DNA from: Terriglobus roseus DSM 18391 | Lineage (GTDB): Bacteria > Acidobacteriota > Terriglobia > Terriglobales > Acidobacteriaceae | Direction of reading: 5' to 3' | Assembly: GCF_000265425.1 (NCBI RefSeq) | Contig: NC_018014.1 | Span: 3,162,001-3,226,000, forward strand | Length of the DNA: 64,000 nt | Part shown: piece after piece, positions 53,691 to 63,901 of the stretch | Layout: every line of letters begins with the position of its first letter | Numbering within the stretch: the stretch's first letter is position 1 | Notes under the pieces: generated by a model | What the model saw: the letters and a program-made list of their open reading frames with translations, nothing else | What the model was told of the DNA's origin: nothing | Database searches by the model: none | Translations under genes and position numbers: made by a program

Positions 53691-54788
53691 ATGTTGCGTT
53701 TCACACGGCTTTCGCACTTTGCAGTGATCTGCACGCTTGCCGCAGCATCCTTTCAAAGCTTTGCGTCCCCTGCCGCCGCCCACGCCGCTTACGTTCAGGA
53801 CGACGACAAGAAGTCCAAGGCCAAAGAAGATGACAATGACCGCGACGTTCGCAGCAACGCCGCGCTGTGGGCGCAGATCCGCAACCCCGTCCTGTGGCAC
53901 CAGCCAAAAGACATCGCCAGGCTGGACCTGCTCAACGGTCAGGGCGGCAGGGACAAGCAGCCCCGCCCTCCATTCGTCTTCGAATCAGAGGACATGGGCG
54001 GCACCAATCCCAAGATGGATGTGCGCGACGCCGGCGATAAGAAGTGGCGCGTGAAAGCTGGCGAAGAAGCACGGCCAGAGGTCGTCGCCTCGCGCCTTCT
54101 GTGGGCCATGGGCTACTTCGTCAATGACGACTACTTCTTGCCGTCAGCAACCGTCAGTAACGTAAAGGTGAAGCGGGGCCCGAAGGAATGGAAGGCCGGC
54201 CAACTGCAGGACGTCCGCTTCGCACGCAAACCCGCGGGCCAGAAGAAGATTGGCATCTGGGAGTGGAAGACCAACCCCTTCTACGGCAAGCGTGAGTTCA
54301 ACGGCCTGCGCGTCATGATGGCCGTCATGAACAACTGGGACCTGAAGGACGAGAACAACGCCGTCTACACCGATAAGAAGAGCGGCCAGCAACTCTTCCT
54401 CGTCAGCGACGTCGGTGCAAGCTTCGGCTCCAACGGCATCGGATGGACCAAGGCAAGCTCCAAGGGAAATATCGACAGCTTCAAAGACTCGAAGTTCGTG
54501 ACCCGCCTGACGACAGCCACCGTGGACTTCGGCACTCCCAGGCGTCCCACCGGCATGCTCTTCGCCACGGCGGGCGTCACGGCCAAGTCTTTCGCCATGC
54601 GGGCCAATCTCGACTGGATCGGCCGCGAGGTACCACGCGAGGACGCCCGATGGATCGGCGGCATGCTCGCCCAGCTCAGTCACAGGCAGTTGACCGATGC
54701 CTTCCGTGCAGGCGGCTTTCCCGACGAAGTCGTCACCCAATACGTAACCGTCGTCGAGTCACGCATCGCAGAGCTGAAGAAGCTTTAG
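53691..54788 (+). CDS. Secreted protein with kinase-like (HipA/PI3K-type) signature, function unknown
   Basis: 365 residues. The signal peptide (FAVICTLAAASFQSFASPAAAHA) is followed by a charged linker. The core looks like an atypical kinase: KWRVKAGEEARPEVVASRLLWAMGY could supply the ATP Lys and helix-C Glu, NNWDLKDENNAVY a catalytic-loop Asp/Asn and LFLVSDVGASFG a metal-binding Asp. The assignment rests on motif order only and no family is recognised with certainty. ATG 53691 has GGAG upstream. Isolated between the divergent PLD gene and a terminator. Confidence 0.65.
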   Translation: MLRFTRLSHFAVICTLAAASFQSFASPAAAHAAYVQDDDKKSKAKEDDNDRDVRSNAALWAQIRNPVLWHQPKDIARLDLLNGQGGRDKQPRPPFVFESEDMGGTNPKMDVRDAGDKKWRVKAGEEARPEVVASRLLWAMGYFVNDDYFLPSATVSNVKVKRGPKEWKAGQLQDVRFARKPAGQKKIGIWEWKTNPFYGKREFNGLRVMMAVMNNWDLKDENNAVYTDKKSGQQLFLVSDVGASFGSNGIGWTKASSKGNIDSFKDSKFVTRLTTATVDFGTPRRPTGMLFATAGVTAKSFAMRANLDWIGREVPREDARWIGGMLAQLSHRQLTDAFRAGGFPDEVVTQYVTVVESRIAELKKL

Positions 54789-54808
54789 TCAGCGCTGTCA
54801 GCAGAAAC

Positions 54809-54840
54809 GAAGGCCCGGTTGCTGATGCATCCGGGCCTTC
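54809..54840. terminator. Bidirectional terminator
   Basis: GAAGGCCCGG (54809-54818) pairs with CCGGGCCTTC (54831-54840), followed by TTC; it separates convergent genes. Confidence 0.88.
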
Positions 54841-54866
54841 TTCCTGGCAACTGTCCGAACGGACGC

Positions 54867-56681
54867 CTAAGCCAGCAAAGCAGACTTCTCTTCATCCGCA
54901 TGGGCTTGTGTCTCGTTCAATTCCTGGTATAAACCGCCGGCATGGATCAACTCGTCATGCGTGCCATTCTCCACGACACGCCCATCCTGCAGCACATAGA
55001 TGCAGTTCGCATTCCGCACCGTCGATAGCCGGTGAGCGATCACGATCGCCGTCTTCCCTTCCATCAATCGATCGAGCGCCTCGAACACCAGGTGCTCGCT
55101 GTTCGCATCAAGCGCCGAGGTCGGCTCATCCAGGATCAGGATCGGGCTGTTCCGCACCATGGCACGCGCAATCGCGATGCGTTGCCGCTGGCCACCCGAC
55201 AGCAGGATGCCCCGCTCGCCCACGACTGTATCGTACTTCTGCGGCAGGCAGTCGATAAACTCATCCGCATTCGCGTCCTTCGCGGCCTGCACAATCTCGG
55301 CGTGCGTCGCCTCCGGCCGCCCATACGCAATGTTCTCCCAGATCGACCCGCTGAACAGCACCGTATCCTGCAGCACAAAGCTCAACTGCTCACGCAGTGA
55401 CTTCTGCTTTACCTTGCTGACGTCCTGTCCATCGATCCGCACAGTTCCCGACTGCGGCTCGTAGAAACGTGCAATCAAGTTGATCAACGTCGTCTTGCCG
55501 GAACCAGTCGGCCCCACGATCGCAACCGTGGAGCAGGGCTCCACGCGCATCGTCACATCGTGCAGGATCTCGCGATCGCTGTTGTAGCTGAAGCTCACAT
55601 TGTCCAGTTCGATGCGACCTTCGGTGATGCGCAGATTCTTGGCGCCAGCGGCGTCACGCATCTCGTCCTGATTGCCAATGATCTCCTGGATGCGTTCGTA
55701 GCCGATGTCGGCCTTCGAGTACGAATCCATGATCTTGCTGATGTCCTGCATCGGCTTGTACATACCCGCGATGTACGCAATAAAGATGTAGATCTTGCCG
55801 CCGGTCATATTCGAATCCAGAGCCAGCCGACCGCCGAAGTACAGCACACCGCAGGTACCCAGTGCCGTGACGATGTTCACAATCGGTACCAGCTTCGCCT
55901 TCAGCGTACGCGCCTTCAGTGAAGCCTCAACTGTCTCCAGGCTCTCGCCCTCAAGCCGGTCGATCTCATACTGCTCGCGCGAGAACGCCTTCACCACGCG
56001 GATGGAGCCAAGGACCTCCTGCACCACGGAGATCATCTTGCCCTCCTGCTTCCGCACCGCACGCGAAGCCTTCTTCACCTTGCGCGTGTACGTGTACACG
56101 ATCGCGAACAGGATAGGCACGACAGCCAGCGCAATCAGTGTCAGTTGCCAGCTCAGGTAGAACAAAACGCCGATCATGCCGACAATGGTGGCGATGTCGA
56201 CCAGGATGCTCAGCAACCCCGACACAATGAAGCTCTGAATCGAATCAATATCCGTCGTCACGCGGCTGATCAGGTCGCCCGTCTGGCTGGTGTCATGGTA
56301 CGAAAGCGACAGCCGCTGCACCTGCGCGTAGAGCGTCCGGCGCAGATCATGCGTCACCCACTGCCCCACGCTCGTCGTCGTGTACTTCTCCCAGTACGAG
56401 CAGAACGCGTCCACAATCGCGATCGCAACAACCGCAATGCAGGCGAACATCAGGATCTGGTGCGGCTCCGTGCCGGCCGTGCGTTTGATGAACTTGAAGA
56501 GCCAGCCGTGAGATTCCTTGTGCGCAATCACATTGTCGAGCACGATCTTCAACGGCCACGGCGCCGCCACATCCGCGATACTCTCACCGGCAATCGCAAC
56601 CAGCCCCAGCATCAGCGCCCGACGGTGAGGCCGCAGCAGTTCCTTGATCGTAATGCGGCGCGTCTCCTGCTTGTCGGGCAT
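54867..56681 (-). CDS. ABC exporter (MsbA/lipid or multidrug type)
   Basis: 604 residues. Six membrane helices (about 22-310) precede a canonical nucleotide-binding domain: Walker A GPTGSGKTTLINLI (about 389), Q-loop FVLQDTVLF, signature LSGGQRQR, Walker B ILILDEPTSALD with catalytic Glu (about 512) and H-loop IAHRLST. All catalytic residues are intact, so it can work as a homodimer, unlike the half-transporter at 27.3 kb. The ATG at 56681 is used; the longer frame adds 34 unconserved residues. Substrate unknown. Confidence 0.92.
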   Translation of the reverse strand: MPDKQETRRITIKELLRPHRRALMLGLVAIAGESIADVAAPWPLKIVLDNVIAHKESHGWLFKFIKRTAGTEPHQILMFACIAVVAIAIVDAFCSYWEKYTTTSVGQWVTHDLRRTLYAQVQRLSLSYHDTSQTGDLISRVTTDIDSIQSFIVSGLLSILVDIATIVGMIGVLFYLSWQLTLIALAVVPILFAIVYTYTRKVKKASRAVRKQEGKMISVVQEVLGSIRVVKAFSREQYEIDRLEGESLETVEASLKARTLKAKLVPIVNIVTALGTCGVLYFGGRLALDSNMTGGKIYIFIAYIAGMYKPMQDISKIMDSYSKADIGYERIQEIIGNQDEMRDAAGAKNLRITEGRIELDNVSFSYNSDREILHDVTMRVEPCSTVAIVGPTGSGKTTLINLIARFYEPQSGTVRIDGQDVSKVKQKSLREQLSFVLQDTVLFSGSIWENIAYGRPEATHAEIVQAAKDANADEFIDCLPQKYDTVVGERGILLSGGQRQRIAIARAMVRNSPILILDEPTSALDANSEHLVFEALDRLMEGKTAIVIAHRLSTVRNANCIYVLQDGRVVENGTHDELIHAGGLYQELNETQAHADEEKSALLA

Positions 56682-56922
56682 ACTGCTCTGCAATCTCCTG
56701 GTCTGTGACGGCGTCTCGGGATCCACTGCAAATGCAGCAGGAACACGACAGTCGAACCACAGTTCCCGACCGCGTCGCCCCACGATACATTACGCCGAAG
56801 GACCACGGAATACCCCGTTAGCACGGAGAAAAGTAGCTCTTCAGAATCTCTTGAGTCCAACCGTTTGGACGCTGCGCCCCGCGCGGCTGTTGTCTTCCCG
56901 CCGTGTCAGCGGCCCGCCGCTC

Positions 56923-57985
56923 TCACGCGTTCAGAGCGCATCGTGGAACCACGCGGAGATCCAGCAATTCAACCTCGGGCGTCATGTAGTCCTCGCGCAC
57001 CGGCTCTTCACGAAGCAGCCCCGTACTCAAATACTTCTTGTTGTCATCGCAAAACACAGTAGCAACCGTGGTCTTGCCTTCGAAGCGCATCGCCGCTGTC
57101 ACCGCAGCAAGAAAATTGCAGCCCGACGAAATCCCTACGGCAAGCCCGAGCGTTCGCGCCAGCAACTGCGCCATCAGGATGGAGTCGCCATCGTGGATGG
57201 CGATCACCTCATCCACCTCGCGCAACTGGACGATCTCCGGAATGAACTCATCGCTGATGCCCTGGATGCGATGAGACCCCACCTTATAGCCGGTCGTCAG
57301 CGTAGGCGACTCCGCCGGCTCAACCGGATGACAGGTCAGGCCAGGCCACGCACGGCGCAGCGACTGCGAAACGCCCATGATCGTCCCCCCCGTTCCCACA
57401 CCAGCAACAAACGCATCCGGGATCAGGCCTGCATGGCGAAGCTGCGCAATGATCTCTGGCCCGGTGCCGAGCGCGTGTGCCTCCACATTCGCTTCATTCT
57501 CAAACTGCCGTGGAAGGAAAACAGCGTTCTGCTCCAGGGCCAGCCTGCGGCAGCAGTCGATGCTGCCCAGAAAGCCACCCTGGTCCTTGCTGATGCTCAC
57601 AACCTCTGCGCCATAGCTGCGGATCAGATCCATCCGCTCCCGGCTCATCCAGTCCGGCATGTAGATGACGACCTTATGTCCGAGCGCACCACCCAGTGCC
57701 GCAAACGCAATCCCCGTGTTTCCGCTGGTCGCTTCCGCAATGCGATCGCCCGGGCGCAGCGACCCATCCTCATACGCGCGCTCCAGAATGTGAAGCGCCA
57801 TGCGGTCCTTGATCGAGCCGCTCAAATTCAGGTGCTCGGCCTTCGCGCAGACAGCGCCCGTCGCGTCCGCGATACCGGTAGTCGATGCAGAGCATCGGCG
57901 TGTTGCCCACCAACTCCCGAAGTGCGGTGAAACGGTGACGCGTGGTCTCTGGAAGAGTGACAGGCTGCAGAAGCTCTAGGGGCAT
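56923..57985 (-). pseudogene. PLP-dependent cysteine synthase family protein, frameshifted
   Basis: Beta-family PLP enzyme that uses O-acetylserine or a similar substrate (cysteine synthase or cystathionine beta-synthase type). The first frame (ATG 57985) gives [21 protein letters not shown]. The second gives [22 protein letters not shown] with the PLP lysine, [23 protein letters not shown] and [12 protein letters not shown]. Removing one G from CGCGGACG near 57875 joins them ([16 protein letters not shown]). Apart from that the enzyme is complete, about 353 residues. It is divergent from an Lrp-type regulator, a natural partner for amino-acid control. Confidence 0.86.
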
Positions 57986-58038
57986 ACGAGAATGCTAAAG
58001 ATTCCCGTGCTTTCGATCCATAATGTTTGTAAGGTAGG

Positions 58039-58608
58039 ATGCGTCTTATGCCGACGAATGTTAGGCCAAAAACCGCTGCAAAGAAGATCGCGAAAGCCGC
58101 AGAGGCATCGCACGTGCCGCCGCTCACGCCGGCGCCTGCCCTGCTTGATGCCATCGATCACGCCCTCATTGAAGAGTTGCAGGACAACGCACGCATCTCC
58201 TTCGCAGAACTGGCGCGCCGCGTCCATCTCTCCAAACCCGCAGTGATGGAGCGCGTACGCCGGCTGGAGACGTCCGGAGTGATCCTTCGTTACCGCACCG
58301 AGATCGACCCGGCAAAGCTCGGACTCGCAGTGCGTGCGTTCGTGAAGATCACCGTCGCTGGCGATCGCCTGTCGAACTTCGCACGCCTCGCGCGGTCGAT
58401 CCCCGAGGTCGTCGAATGCCATCGCGTCACCGGCAATGAGAGCTTCCTGGTCCAGGTGGTCGTGCGCGACATGAACCACCTGGAGACAGTGATCGACGCG
58501 CTCATGCCCTACGTCGCCACCAATACCAGCATGGTGCTCAACTCCCCCGTACAAAGCGCGCGCATCCCACTCCCTGCGCCGCAACCGAAGCGCGGCGGAC
58601 GACGATAG
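58039..58608 (+). CDS. Lrp/AsnC-family transcriptional regulator
   Basis: 189 residues. A Lys/Ala-rich N-terminal extension of about 35 residues precedes the helix-turn-helix (DHALIEELQDNARISFAELARRVHLSKPAVMERVRRLETSGVI), where a Lys-Pro-Ala-Val pattern marks the recognition helix. The RAM domain follows (VRAFVKITVAG, VVECHRVTGNESFLVQVVV), which usually binds amino acids. Start at 58039 or 58048. Divergent from the cysteine-synthase-like gene with a 53-base gap, so autoregulation and control of that gene are likely. Confidence 0.92.
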   Translation: MRLMPTNVRPKTAAKKIAKAAEASHVPPLTPAPALLDAIDHALIEELQDNARISFAELARRVHLSKPAVMERVRRLETSGVILRYRTEIDPAKLGLAVRAFVKITVAGDRLSNFARLARSIPEVVECHRVTGNESFLVQVVVRDMNHLETVIDALMPYVATNTSMVLNSPVQSARIPLPAPQPKRGGRR

Positions 58609-58622
58609 AGCGCGCAAACGCA

Positions 58623-58691
58623 GCGGAGGGATCTGCTTCTCGCCCATGCCGGCTGGTTTGCCTGGCTCGGACGAAAAGCAGATCCCTCCGC
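58623..58691. repeat. Palindromic repeat GCGGAGGGATCTGCTT / AAGCAGATCCCTCCGC, copy B
   Basis: Perfect 16-base arms (58623-58638 and 58676-58691) flank a 37-base loop between the convergent lrp-like and rho genes. It shares GCAGATCCCTCCGC with the hairpin at 8439-8468. Confidence 0.75.
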
Positions 58692-58713
58692 CTCACTAAC
58701 GACTTGCTTCGAA

Positions 58714-59964
58714 CTACAGCGAACTCATGTTGTGCAGGAACTCCTGGTTGTTGCGGGTCTTGCTCAGCTTGTCCGTCAACAGTTCCATAGCCTCGACCGG
58801 CGACAGCGGATTCAACACCTTGCGCAGAATCCACGTACGCTGCAGGTCTTCCTTCGGGATCAGCAACTCTTCCTTACGCGTACCGCTGCGCTGGATGTCG
58901 ATCGCCGGGAAGACGCGCTTGTCGACCAGCTTGCGGTCCAGGATGACTTCCATGTTGCCCGTACCCTTGAACTCTTCGAAGATGACTTCGTCCATACGCG
59001 ATCCGGTATCGACAAGAGCCGTCGCCATGATCGTGAGCGAACCGCCCTCTTCAATGTTGCGGGCCGCGCCGAAGAAGCGCTTGGGGCGCTGTAGCGCGTT
59101 CGAGTCCACACCGCCGGAGAGCACCTTGCCCGAAGGCGGCACGATCGTGTTGTAGGCACGTGCCAAACGGGTGATCGAATCCAGCAGGATCACAACATCG
59201 CGCTTGTGCTCGACCAGGCGCTTGGCCTTTTCGATGACCATCTCGGCCACCTGTACGTGACGTGCTGCCGGCTCGTCGAAGGTCGAGGAGATGACCTCGC
59301 CCTTTACCGAGCGCTGCATGTCCGTGACTTCTTCCGGACGCTCATCGATCAGCAGGACGATCAGCACAACCTCAGGATGGTTCGTCGTGATCGAGTTCGC
59401 AATCGACTGCAGCAGAACCGTCTTACCGGTACGCGGCGGTGCAACGATCAGGCCACGCTGGCCCTTGCCCACGGGCGTCAACAGGTCCATCACGCGGCCG
59501 GAGATGTTGTCGCGGACCGTCTCCATCTTCACGCGCTCTTCGGCGTACAGCGGCGTTAGGTTGTCGAACAGAATCTTGTTGCGCGTCTCTTCGGGCGATT
59601 CAAAGTTGATCGCTTCGATCTTGACCAGCGCGAAGTACTTCTCACCCTCGTGCGGCGGGCGCACGTTGCCGCTGATCGTGTCGCCGGTCTTCAGGTCGAA
59701 CTTGCGGATCTGCGAAGGCGAAACGTAAATATCATCCGGACCGGGCAGGTAGTTATAGTCGGGCGAGCGAAGGAAGCCGTACCCGTCGGGCAGGATCTCA
59801 AGGACACCTTCCGCGAAGATGTGGCCCTCTTTTTCGCTCTGGGCCTGAAGGATCTTGAAGATCAGGTCCTGCTTACGCAGGGCGCTTGTGCCTTGGATCT
59901 CAAGGCCGCGTGCGAGCTTTCCGAGTTCGGCAATGCTCTTTTCTTTAAGTTCTGAGATGGTCAT
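58714..59964 (-). CDS. rho: Transcription termination factor Rho
   Basis: 416 residues, hexameric RNA helicase that ends transcription. The N-terminal Rho domain [21 protein letters not shown] is followed by the RNA-binding cold-shock fold ([35 protein letters not shown]). The ATPase has [12 protein letters not shown] (Walker A), [29 protein letters not shown] and the Q/R-loop GALRPKRFFG-like text ([15 protein letters not shown]). No large insertion. It follows rpoZ on the same strand with a 237-base gap. Confidence 0.97.
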   Translation of the reverse strand: MTISELKEKSIAELGKLARGLEIQGTSALRKQDLIFKILQAQSEKEGHIFAEGVLEILPDGYGFLRSPDYNYLPGPDDIYVSPSQIRKFDLKTGDTISGNVRPPHEGEKYFALVKIEAINFESPEETRNKILFDNLTPLYAEERVKMETVRDNISGRVMDLLTPVGKGQRGLIVAPPRTGKTVLLQSIANSITTNHPEVVLIVLLIDERPEEVTDMQRSVKGEVISSTFDEPAARHVQVAEMVIEKAKRLVEHKRDVVILLDSITRLARAYNTIVPPSGKVLSGGVDSNALQRPKRFFGAARNIEEGGSLTIMATALVDTGSRMDEVIFEEFKGTGNMEVILDRKLVDKRVFPAIDIQRSGTRKEELLIPKEDLQRTWILRKVLNPLSPVEAMELLTDKLSKTRNNQEFLHNMSSL

Positions 59965-60201
59965 GGATACCTGTGTACGTGCGTCCGTCTTGATAGGAGC
60001 GGGTGAGACTGGGAAGGGATTTCAGTGCGGAGGGTGTTGCGGGCTGGTGCGGTTGTTTTGCTGCAAATCAAAGCAGTCGTGCAAACGGCAGTGCGGCACT
60101 CTCAACTTGGGTGTGGTGATGCTACAGACACTACTACGAAACCGGCGGCGTGCAAATGCCTATTTCGTTGAAAAGAGCGGTGCGGGTGCACCGCACGGCC
60201 G

Positions 60202-60429
60202 TTAGGCCGCGCGGCGCTCCTCGATGGTTTCCAGAACTGCAGCCGGCTCAGGGCCAGTCTTCAGATCGGACGGCGCCTGCTCATGGAAGCGCTCCAGAAC
60301 TTCGTTCGTCGTGTCCTGCAGACGGGTGTTGGGCTTGTGGAGCTTGCGGGTTGCCTTGCTGGCAAGCTGACAAAGCTGGTAACGGTTCTGGACGTGGGTT
60401 AGAGCGCCAAAGATCAGATCGGAGCGCAT
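60202..60429 (-). CDS. rpoZ: DNA-directed RNA polymerase omega subunit
   Basis: 75 residues, promotes beta-prime folding and core assembly. FGALTHVQNRYQLCQLASKATRKLHKPN matches the conserved omega core (normally VxNRFELVxxAakRArql), with an acidobacterial flavour. AAGGAG stands just upstream of the ATG. A short hairpin (CGGCTTC/GAAGCCG, 60451-60469) lies in the probable leader. It is upstream of rho on the same strand. Confidence 0.88.
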   Translation of the reverse strand: MRSDLIFGALTHVQNRYQLCQLASKATRKLHKPNTRLQDTTNEVLERFHEQAPSDLKTGPEPAAVLETIEERRAA

Positions 60430-60865
60430 GGTTCTCCTTAAATTTTGTTACGGCTTCAGTTGGAAGCCGCTTACAGCGGGCCGGAGGGGGAGTCTTGGAA
60501 GCCGGTTCACTGTAATTAGACGTCTCACCCTGGTCATGGGGTTCAACGCATGAAGTTCTTCAGAACGAGAGCGCACGGCACTACCCGCCACTGTGGCGTC
60601 CACTGCCCTCTCGTTACGGTATGGATTGCTGCGCCTGGCCGTCCGGCGCTTTGTACGGGAACTGGTCCATGTACTGGGATTCAACAGCGCCCGGCCTGGA
60701 TGCCGCTGATTCGGAGAAAATCGCGACGGCAAACTGAACACACCGACCGCAATACTCTCCATCAGCACCATAATTGCTCCAACCCTGCAGCGCAATACTT
60801 ATTTTCGGACACTTCTCCCGAATTATGGAGGTGACGTGACCCAAAAGTGATCCCTGTGACCTTTC
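60430..60865. other. Intergenic region, no gene seen
   Basis: 436 bases between rpoZ and comM (both minus strand). It contains the rpoZ leader with a 7-bp hairpin (60451-60469). No frame with a ribosome site or recognisable product was found on either strand. It probably holds the rpoZ promoter. Confidence 0.5.
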
Positions 60866-62455
60866 TCACGCCCAGTAGCTGCGATCCAGCGTCCGATATT
60901 GAATCGCCTCAGCGATGTGTTTCACCGCAATGTCCTGCGCGCCCTCCAGATCCGCGATCGTCCGTGACACCTTCAGGATCCGGTCATGCGCTCGCGCGCT
61001 CAAACCCTGCTGCTGCATGGCGCGCTCCAGCAGCCGCTCCGCATCGCTCGACAGCTCACAGAAGACGCGGATCTGCTGCGTCGTCATCTGCGCATTCGCA
61101 AAGACTGGCCGATGCTTCCGCGTCGTCGGCGCAGCCTCGCCCACCCGGGCAAAGCGATTCGCCTGCCGCTCTCGCGCCGCCAAGACACGCTCGCGGATCC
61201 TGGCAGAGCTCTCGCCCTCGGCGCCTTGCCGCAATTCCTTGTACTGAACGGCCGGCACCTCAATGTGAATGTCGATGCGGTCCAGCAGCGGCCCGCTCAC
61301 CTTCGAGACGTAGCGCTGGATCATCGGCGGTGTGCACATGCAGTCGCGGCTCTTGTCATTGAAGTAGCCGCACGGGCAAGGGTTCATCGCGGCCAGCAGC
61401 ATGAACTGCGCCGGAAAGCTCAGCGACATCGCCGCGCGAGAGATCGTCACGGTGCCATCTTCCAGCGGCTGCCGCAGCACCTCCAGAACATTGCGCGGGA
61501 ACTCGGGCAGCTCATCCAGAAAAAGCAGACCGTTGTGCGCCAGCGACACCTCGCCCGGCCGCGGCACCATTCCGCCACCAATCAGGCCCGCATCGCTGAT
61601 CGTGTGGTGCGGCGCGCGAAAGGGCCTGTGCGCAACAAGTCCCTCGCTGGGATCCAGCACACCCGCGACAGAATGAATCTTCGTCGTCTCCAACGCCTCC
61701 TGAAACTGCAGTGGCGAAAGAATCGAAGGCAGCCGCTTGGCCAGCATCGTCTTGCCGCTGCCCGGCGGCCCGATCATCAGCAGGTTGTGCCCACCGGCCG
61801 CCGCAACCTCCATAGCACGCTTGGCCGTGTGCTGACCACGTACATCCTTGAAGTCGAAGGGAAAGTGCTGCAGCTCATTCAGAACTTCTTCTGCCTTCAC
61901 GCGCAGCGGTTGCGCATGCGACCCATCGAACGCAAAGGCGTTCACCAGGTCCAGCACCTCACGCAGCGTCCGGACCGGATACACATCCACACCATCGACA
62001 ACCGCAGCCTCGCGAGCATTCTGCGCCGGCAGCACCACGTTGCGAATTCCCTTCTCACGCGCCATCACCGCCATGGGCAGCACGCCCGGCACGGATCGCA
62101 GCGAACCATCCAGACCAAGCTCGCCCACCAGAAGAAAGTTCGTCAGGTCCTTGTTGTGCAACGCGCCGTACGCGCCCAGGATGCCGACCGCTATGGGAAG
62201 GTCGAAGCCCGACCCTTCCTTCTTCAAGTCAGCCGGCGCCAGATTAATCGTGATGCGCGTAGGCGGCATGTCGAAGCCACTGTTCTTGATGGCCGCGCGC
62301 ACACGATCGCGACTCTCACGAACGGCAGCGTCAGGCAGTCCAACCGTGCTAAAGGTCGCTTTGTCCGCTTCCAGCACACCGGCGAAGTCCACTTCCACAT
62401 CAATCATGTGGGCATCAATTCCATACACTGCGGCGCTGCGCGCTTTGAACAGCAT
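60866..62455 (-). CDS. comM: ComM/YifB-family Mg-chelatase-like AAA ATPase
   Basis: 529 residues from the ATG at 62455 (a TTG at 62473 is possible). The N-terminal Lon-substrate-like domain ([41 protein letters not shown]) leads to the AAA core, Walker [20 protein letters not shown], Walker [11 protein letters not shown] and the sensor [18 protein letters not shown] with a Cys cluster. ComM is a hexameric helicase that helps branch migration during natural transformation, so transformability is possible. It is divergent from the HEAT-repeat gene. Confidence 0.93.
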   Translation of the reverse strand: MLFKARSAAVYGIDAHMIDVEVDFAGVLEADKATFSTVGLPDAAVRESRDRVRAAIKNSGFDMPPTRITINLAPADLKKEGSGFDLPIAVGILGAYGALHNKDLTNFLLVGELGLDGSLRSVPGVLPMAVMAREKGIRNVVLPAQNAREAAVVDGVDVYPVRTLREVLDLVNAFAFDGSHAQPLRVKAEEVLNELQHFPFDFKDVRGQHTAKRAMEVAAAGGHNLLMIGPPGSGKTMLAKRLPSILSPLQFQEALETTKIHSVAGVLDPSEGLVAHRPFRAPHHTISDAGLIGGGMVPRPGEVSLAHNGLLFLDELPEFPRNVLEVLRQPLEDGTVTISRAAMSLSFPAQFMLLAAMNPCPCGYFNDKSRDCMCTPPMIQRYVSKVSGPLLDRIDIHIEVPAVQYKELRQGAEGESSARIRERVLAARERQANRFARVGEAAPTTRKHRPVFANAQMTTQQIRVFCELSSDAERLLERAMQQQGLSARAHDRILKVSRTIADLEGAQDIAVKHIAEAIQYRTLDRSYWA

Positions 62456-62566
62456 GCTTTCAGGAACCTTCAAAGAATTTCAATATGGTGCAGGAGCGCA
62501 GTGTAGCGCATCTTAAAAGGGACACAACATATTCCCGTCCACGGTCACGTTTTGAAAGGAACGTTC

Positions 62567-63499
62567 ATGCGCCTTCGCTGTACCCCTGTTGCCACACTTG
62601 CACTTCTCTCGGTCTTCTCGCTGCCGCAACTTCCCGCGCAAACCACCAATCCCGATGCGCAGGTCGTCGGCGCACCCGATGAAATACGCCCCGCAGTCCT
62701 GATCGAAGCCGCATGGACCCGCCTCGAAAACGGAGTCACCGGCACGAAGAACACAGACGTCCGTATCGCCGCCATCAGTGGCCTGTCGCTGCTCGGCGGC
62801 GAACCACGCGCCGAGCGCCTCGTCGGCAATGCCATGCATGACTCCGACATCGATGTCCGCCTGGCCGCCATCGTCGCTGCGGGTGAGATGGCAAAGAACG
62901 GATCGCGCAGCTTCCCCTCCGAGATACGCGATCAGTTGAACGATCCCGATCCCAAGGTCGCCTTCACCGCCGCAAGCACGCTGTGGAAGCTGGACGATCC
63001 CTCCGGCGAAGACATTCTGCTTGCCGTTGCTGAGGGTGAGCGCTCCGGCGACTACAACTTCTGGAAGGGCAGCAAGCACAACGCGAACCGCACGCTGCAC
63101 AGCCCTGCAGCCCTGGCCAAGATCGCCGCACAGCAGAGCATGGTCATCCTTGTGCCGCCCGTCGGCATGGGCATGGGCGCCTACGGCTACCTGAAGAGCA
63201 CCGGGGGCACATCCCCGCAGGTGACGGCCATCACGCAGATCGCCAACGAACACACCGGGCCATCGCAGACCGCGCTGATCGAAGCCACAAAGACCAAGGA
63301 CGCCGGCGCACGCCTGGTTGCAGCCGAAGCTCTCGCAACCTATCGCGGAGATGCGGTGCGCGAAGCTCTTCGCGCCCTGCTGACCGACAGCAAGGACAAC
63401 GTCCGCTTCACCGCGAGCGCCGCTTACATTCGCAATGTCGACGCGGCTGGCGGCGCTGCAAAGAAGTCGCCAGCCACCGCTACCAAGAAGAAGCAATGA
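62567..63499 (+). CDS. Secreted HEAT-repeat protein
   Basis: 310 residues. The signal peptide (PVATLALLSVFSLPQLPAQ) is followed by HEAT-like helical pairs: VRIAAISGLSLLGG, VRLAAIVAAGEMAKNG, VAFTAASTLWKLDDP and ARLVAAEALATYRGDAVREALRALLTDSKDNVRFTASAAYIR. A Gly-rich hydrophobic stretch (VILVPPVGMGMGAYGY, about 206-221) interrupts the repeats and could be a membrane contact. ATG 62567 has AAGGAA upstream. It overlaps the next gene by four bases. A protein-binding role is likely. Confidence 0.82.
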   Translation: MRLRCTPVATLALLSVFSLPQLPAQTTNPDAQVVGAPDEIRPAVLIEAAWTRLENGVTGTKNTDVRIAAISGLSLLGGEPRAERLVGNAMHDSDIDVRLAAIVAAGEMAKNGSRSFPSEIRDQLNDPDPKVAFTAASTLWKLDDPSGEDILLAVAEGERSGDYNFWKGSKHNANRTLHSPAALAKIAAQQSMVILVPPVGMGMGAYGYLKSTGGTSPQVTAITQIANEHTGPSQTALIEATKTKDAGARLVAAEALATYRGDAVREALRALLTDSKDNVRFTASAAYIRNVDAAGGAAKKSPATATKKKQ

Positions 63500-63849
63500 C
63501 AAACACGGAAGCGATCGAACGCTTCCGTCGCATCGCCCTCGGCCTGCCCGGTGCAGCCGAGGGCAGTCACGCCGGTGCTGCTGACTTTCGCGTGAACGAT
63601 CGCATCTTCGTCACACTCGCATACGCCGCTCGCAACCAGGGCACTCTCAAACTCACACTCAAGCAGCAGGCCGACTTCCTCGCGGAGCGCAGCGACATCT
63701 TCGAAGCAGTCCACGGCGGATGGGGTCGCATGGGCATGACCCTCATCCGCCTCGACGCAGACGAAGACATCCTCAGCGGCGCCATCACCACGGCATACCG
63801 AAACGTCGTAAGCAAGGCAGCGACAAAGAGGCGCGCCGCAAAGAAGTAA
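63496..63849 (+). CDS. MmcQ/YjbR-family protein (DUF419)
   Basis: 117 residues, a small CyaY-like-fold family of unclear function. [32 protein letters not shown] is the family opening, and [15 protein letters not shown] the conserved C-terminal turn. The Lys/Arg-rich tail suggests nucleic-acid affinity. Its ATG overlaps the stop of the HEAT gene (ATGA), so the two are co-translated. Confidence 0.88.
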   Translation: MTNTEAIERFRRIALGLPGAAEGSHAGAADFRVNDRIFVTLAYAARNQGTLKLTLKQQADFLAERSDIFEAVHGGWGRMGMTLIRLDADEDILSGAITTAYRNVVSKAATKRRAAKK

Positions 63850-63901
63850 CAGCCGCCGCTCGGCCTCCCCTGTCCTTCCGCAGAAGCCTAGAATCACATC
63901 T

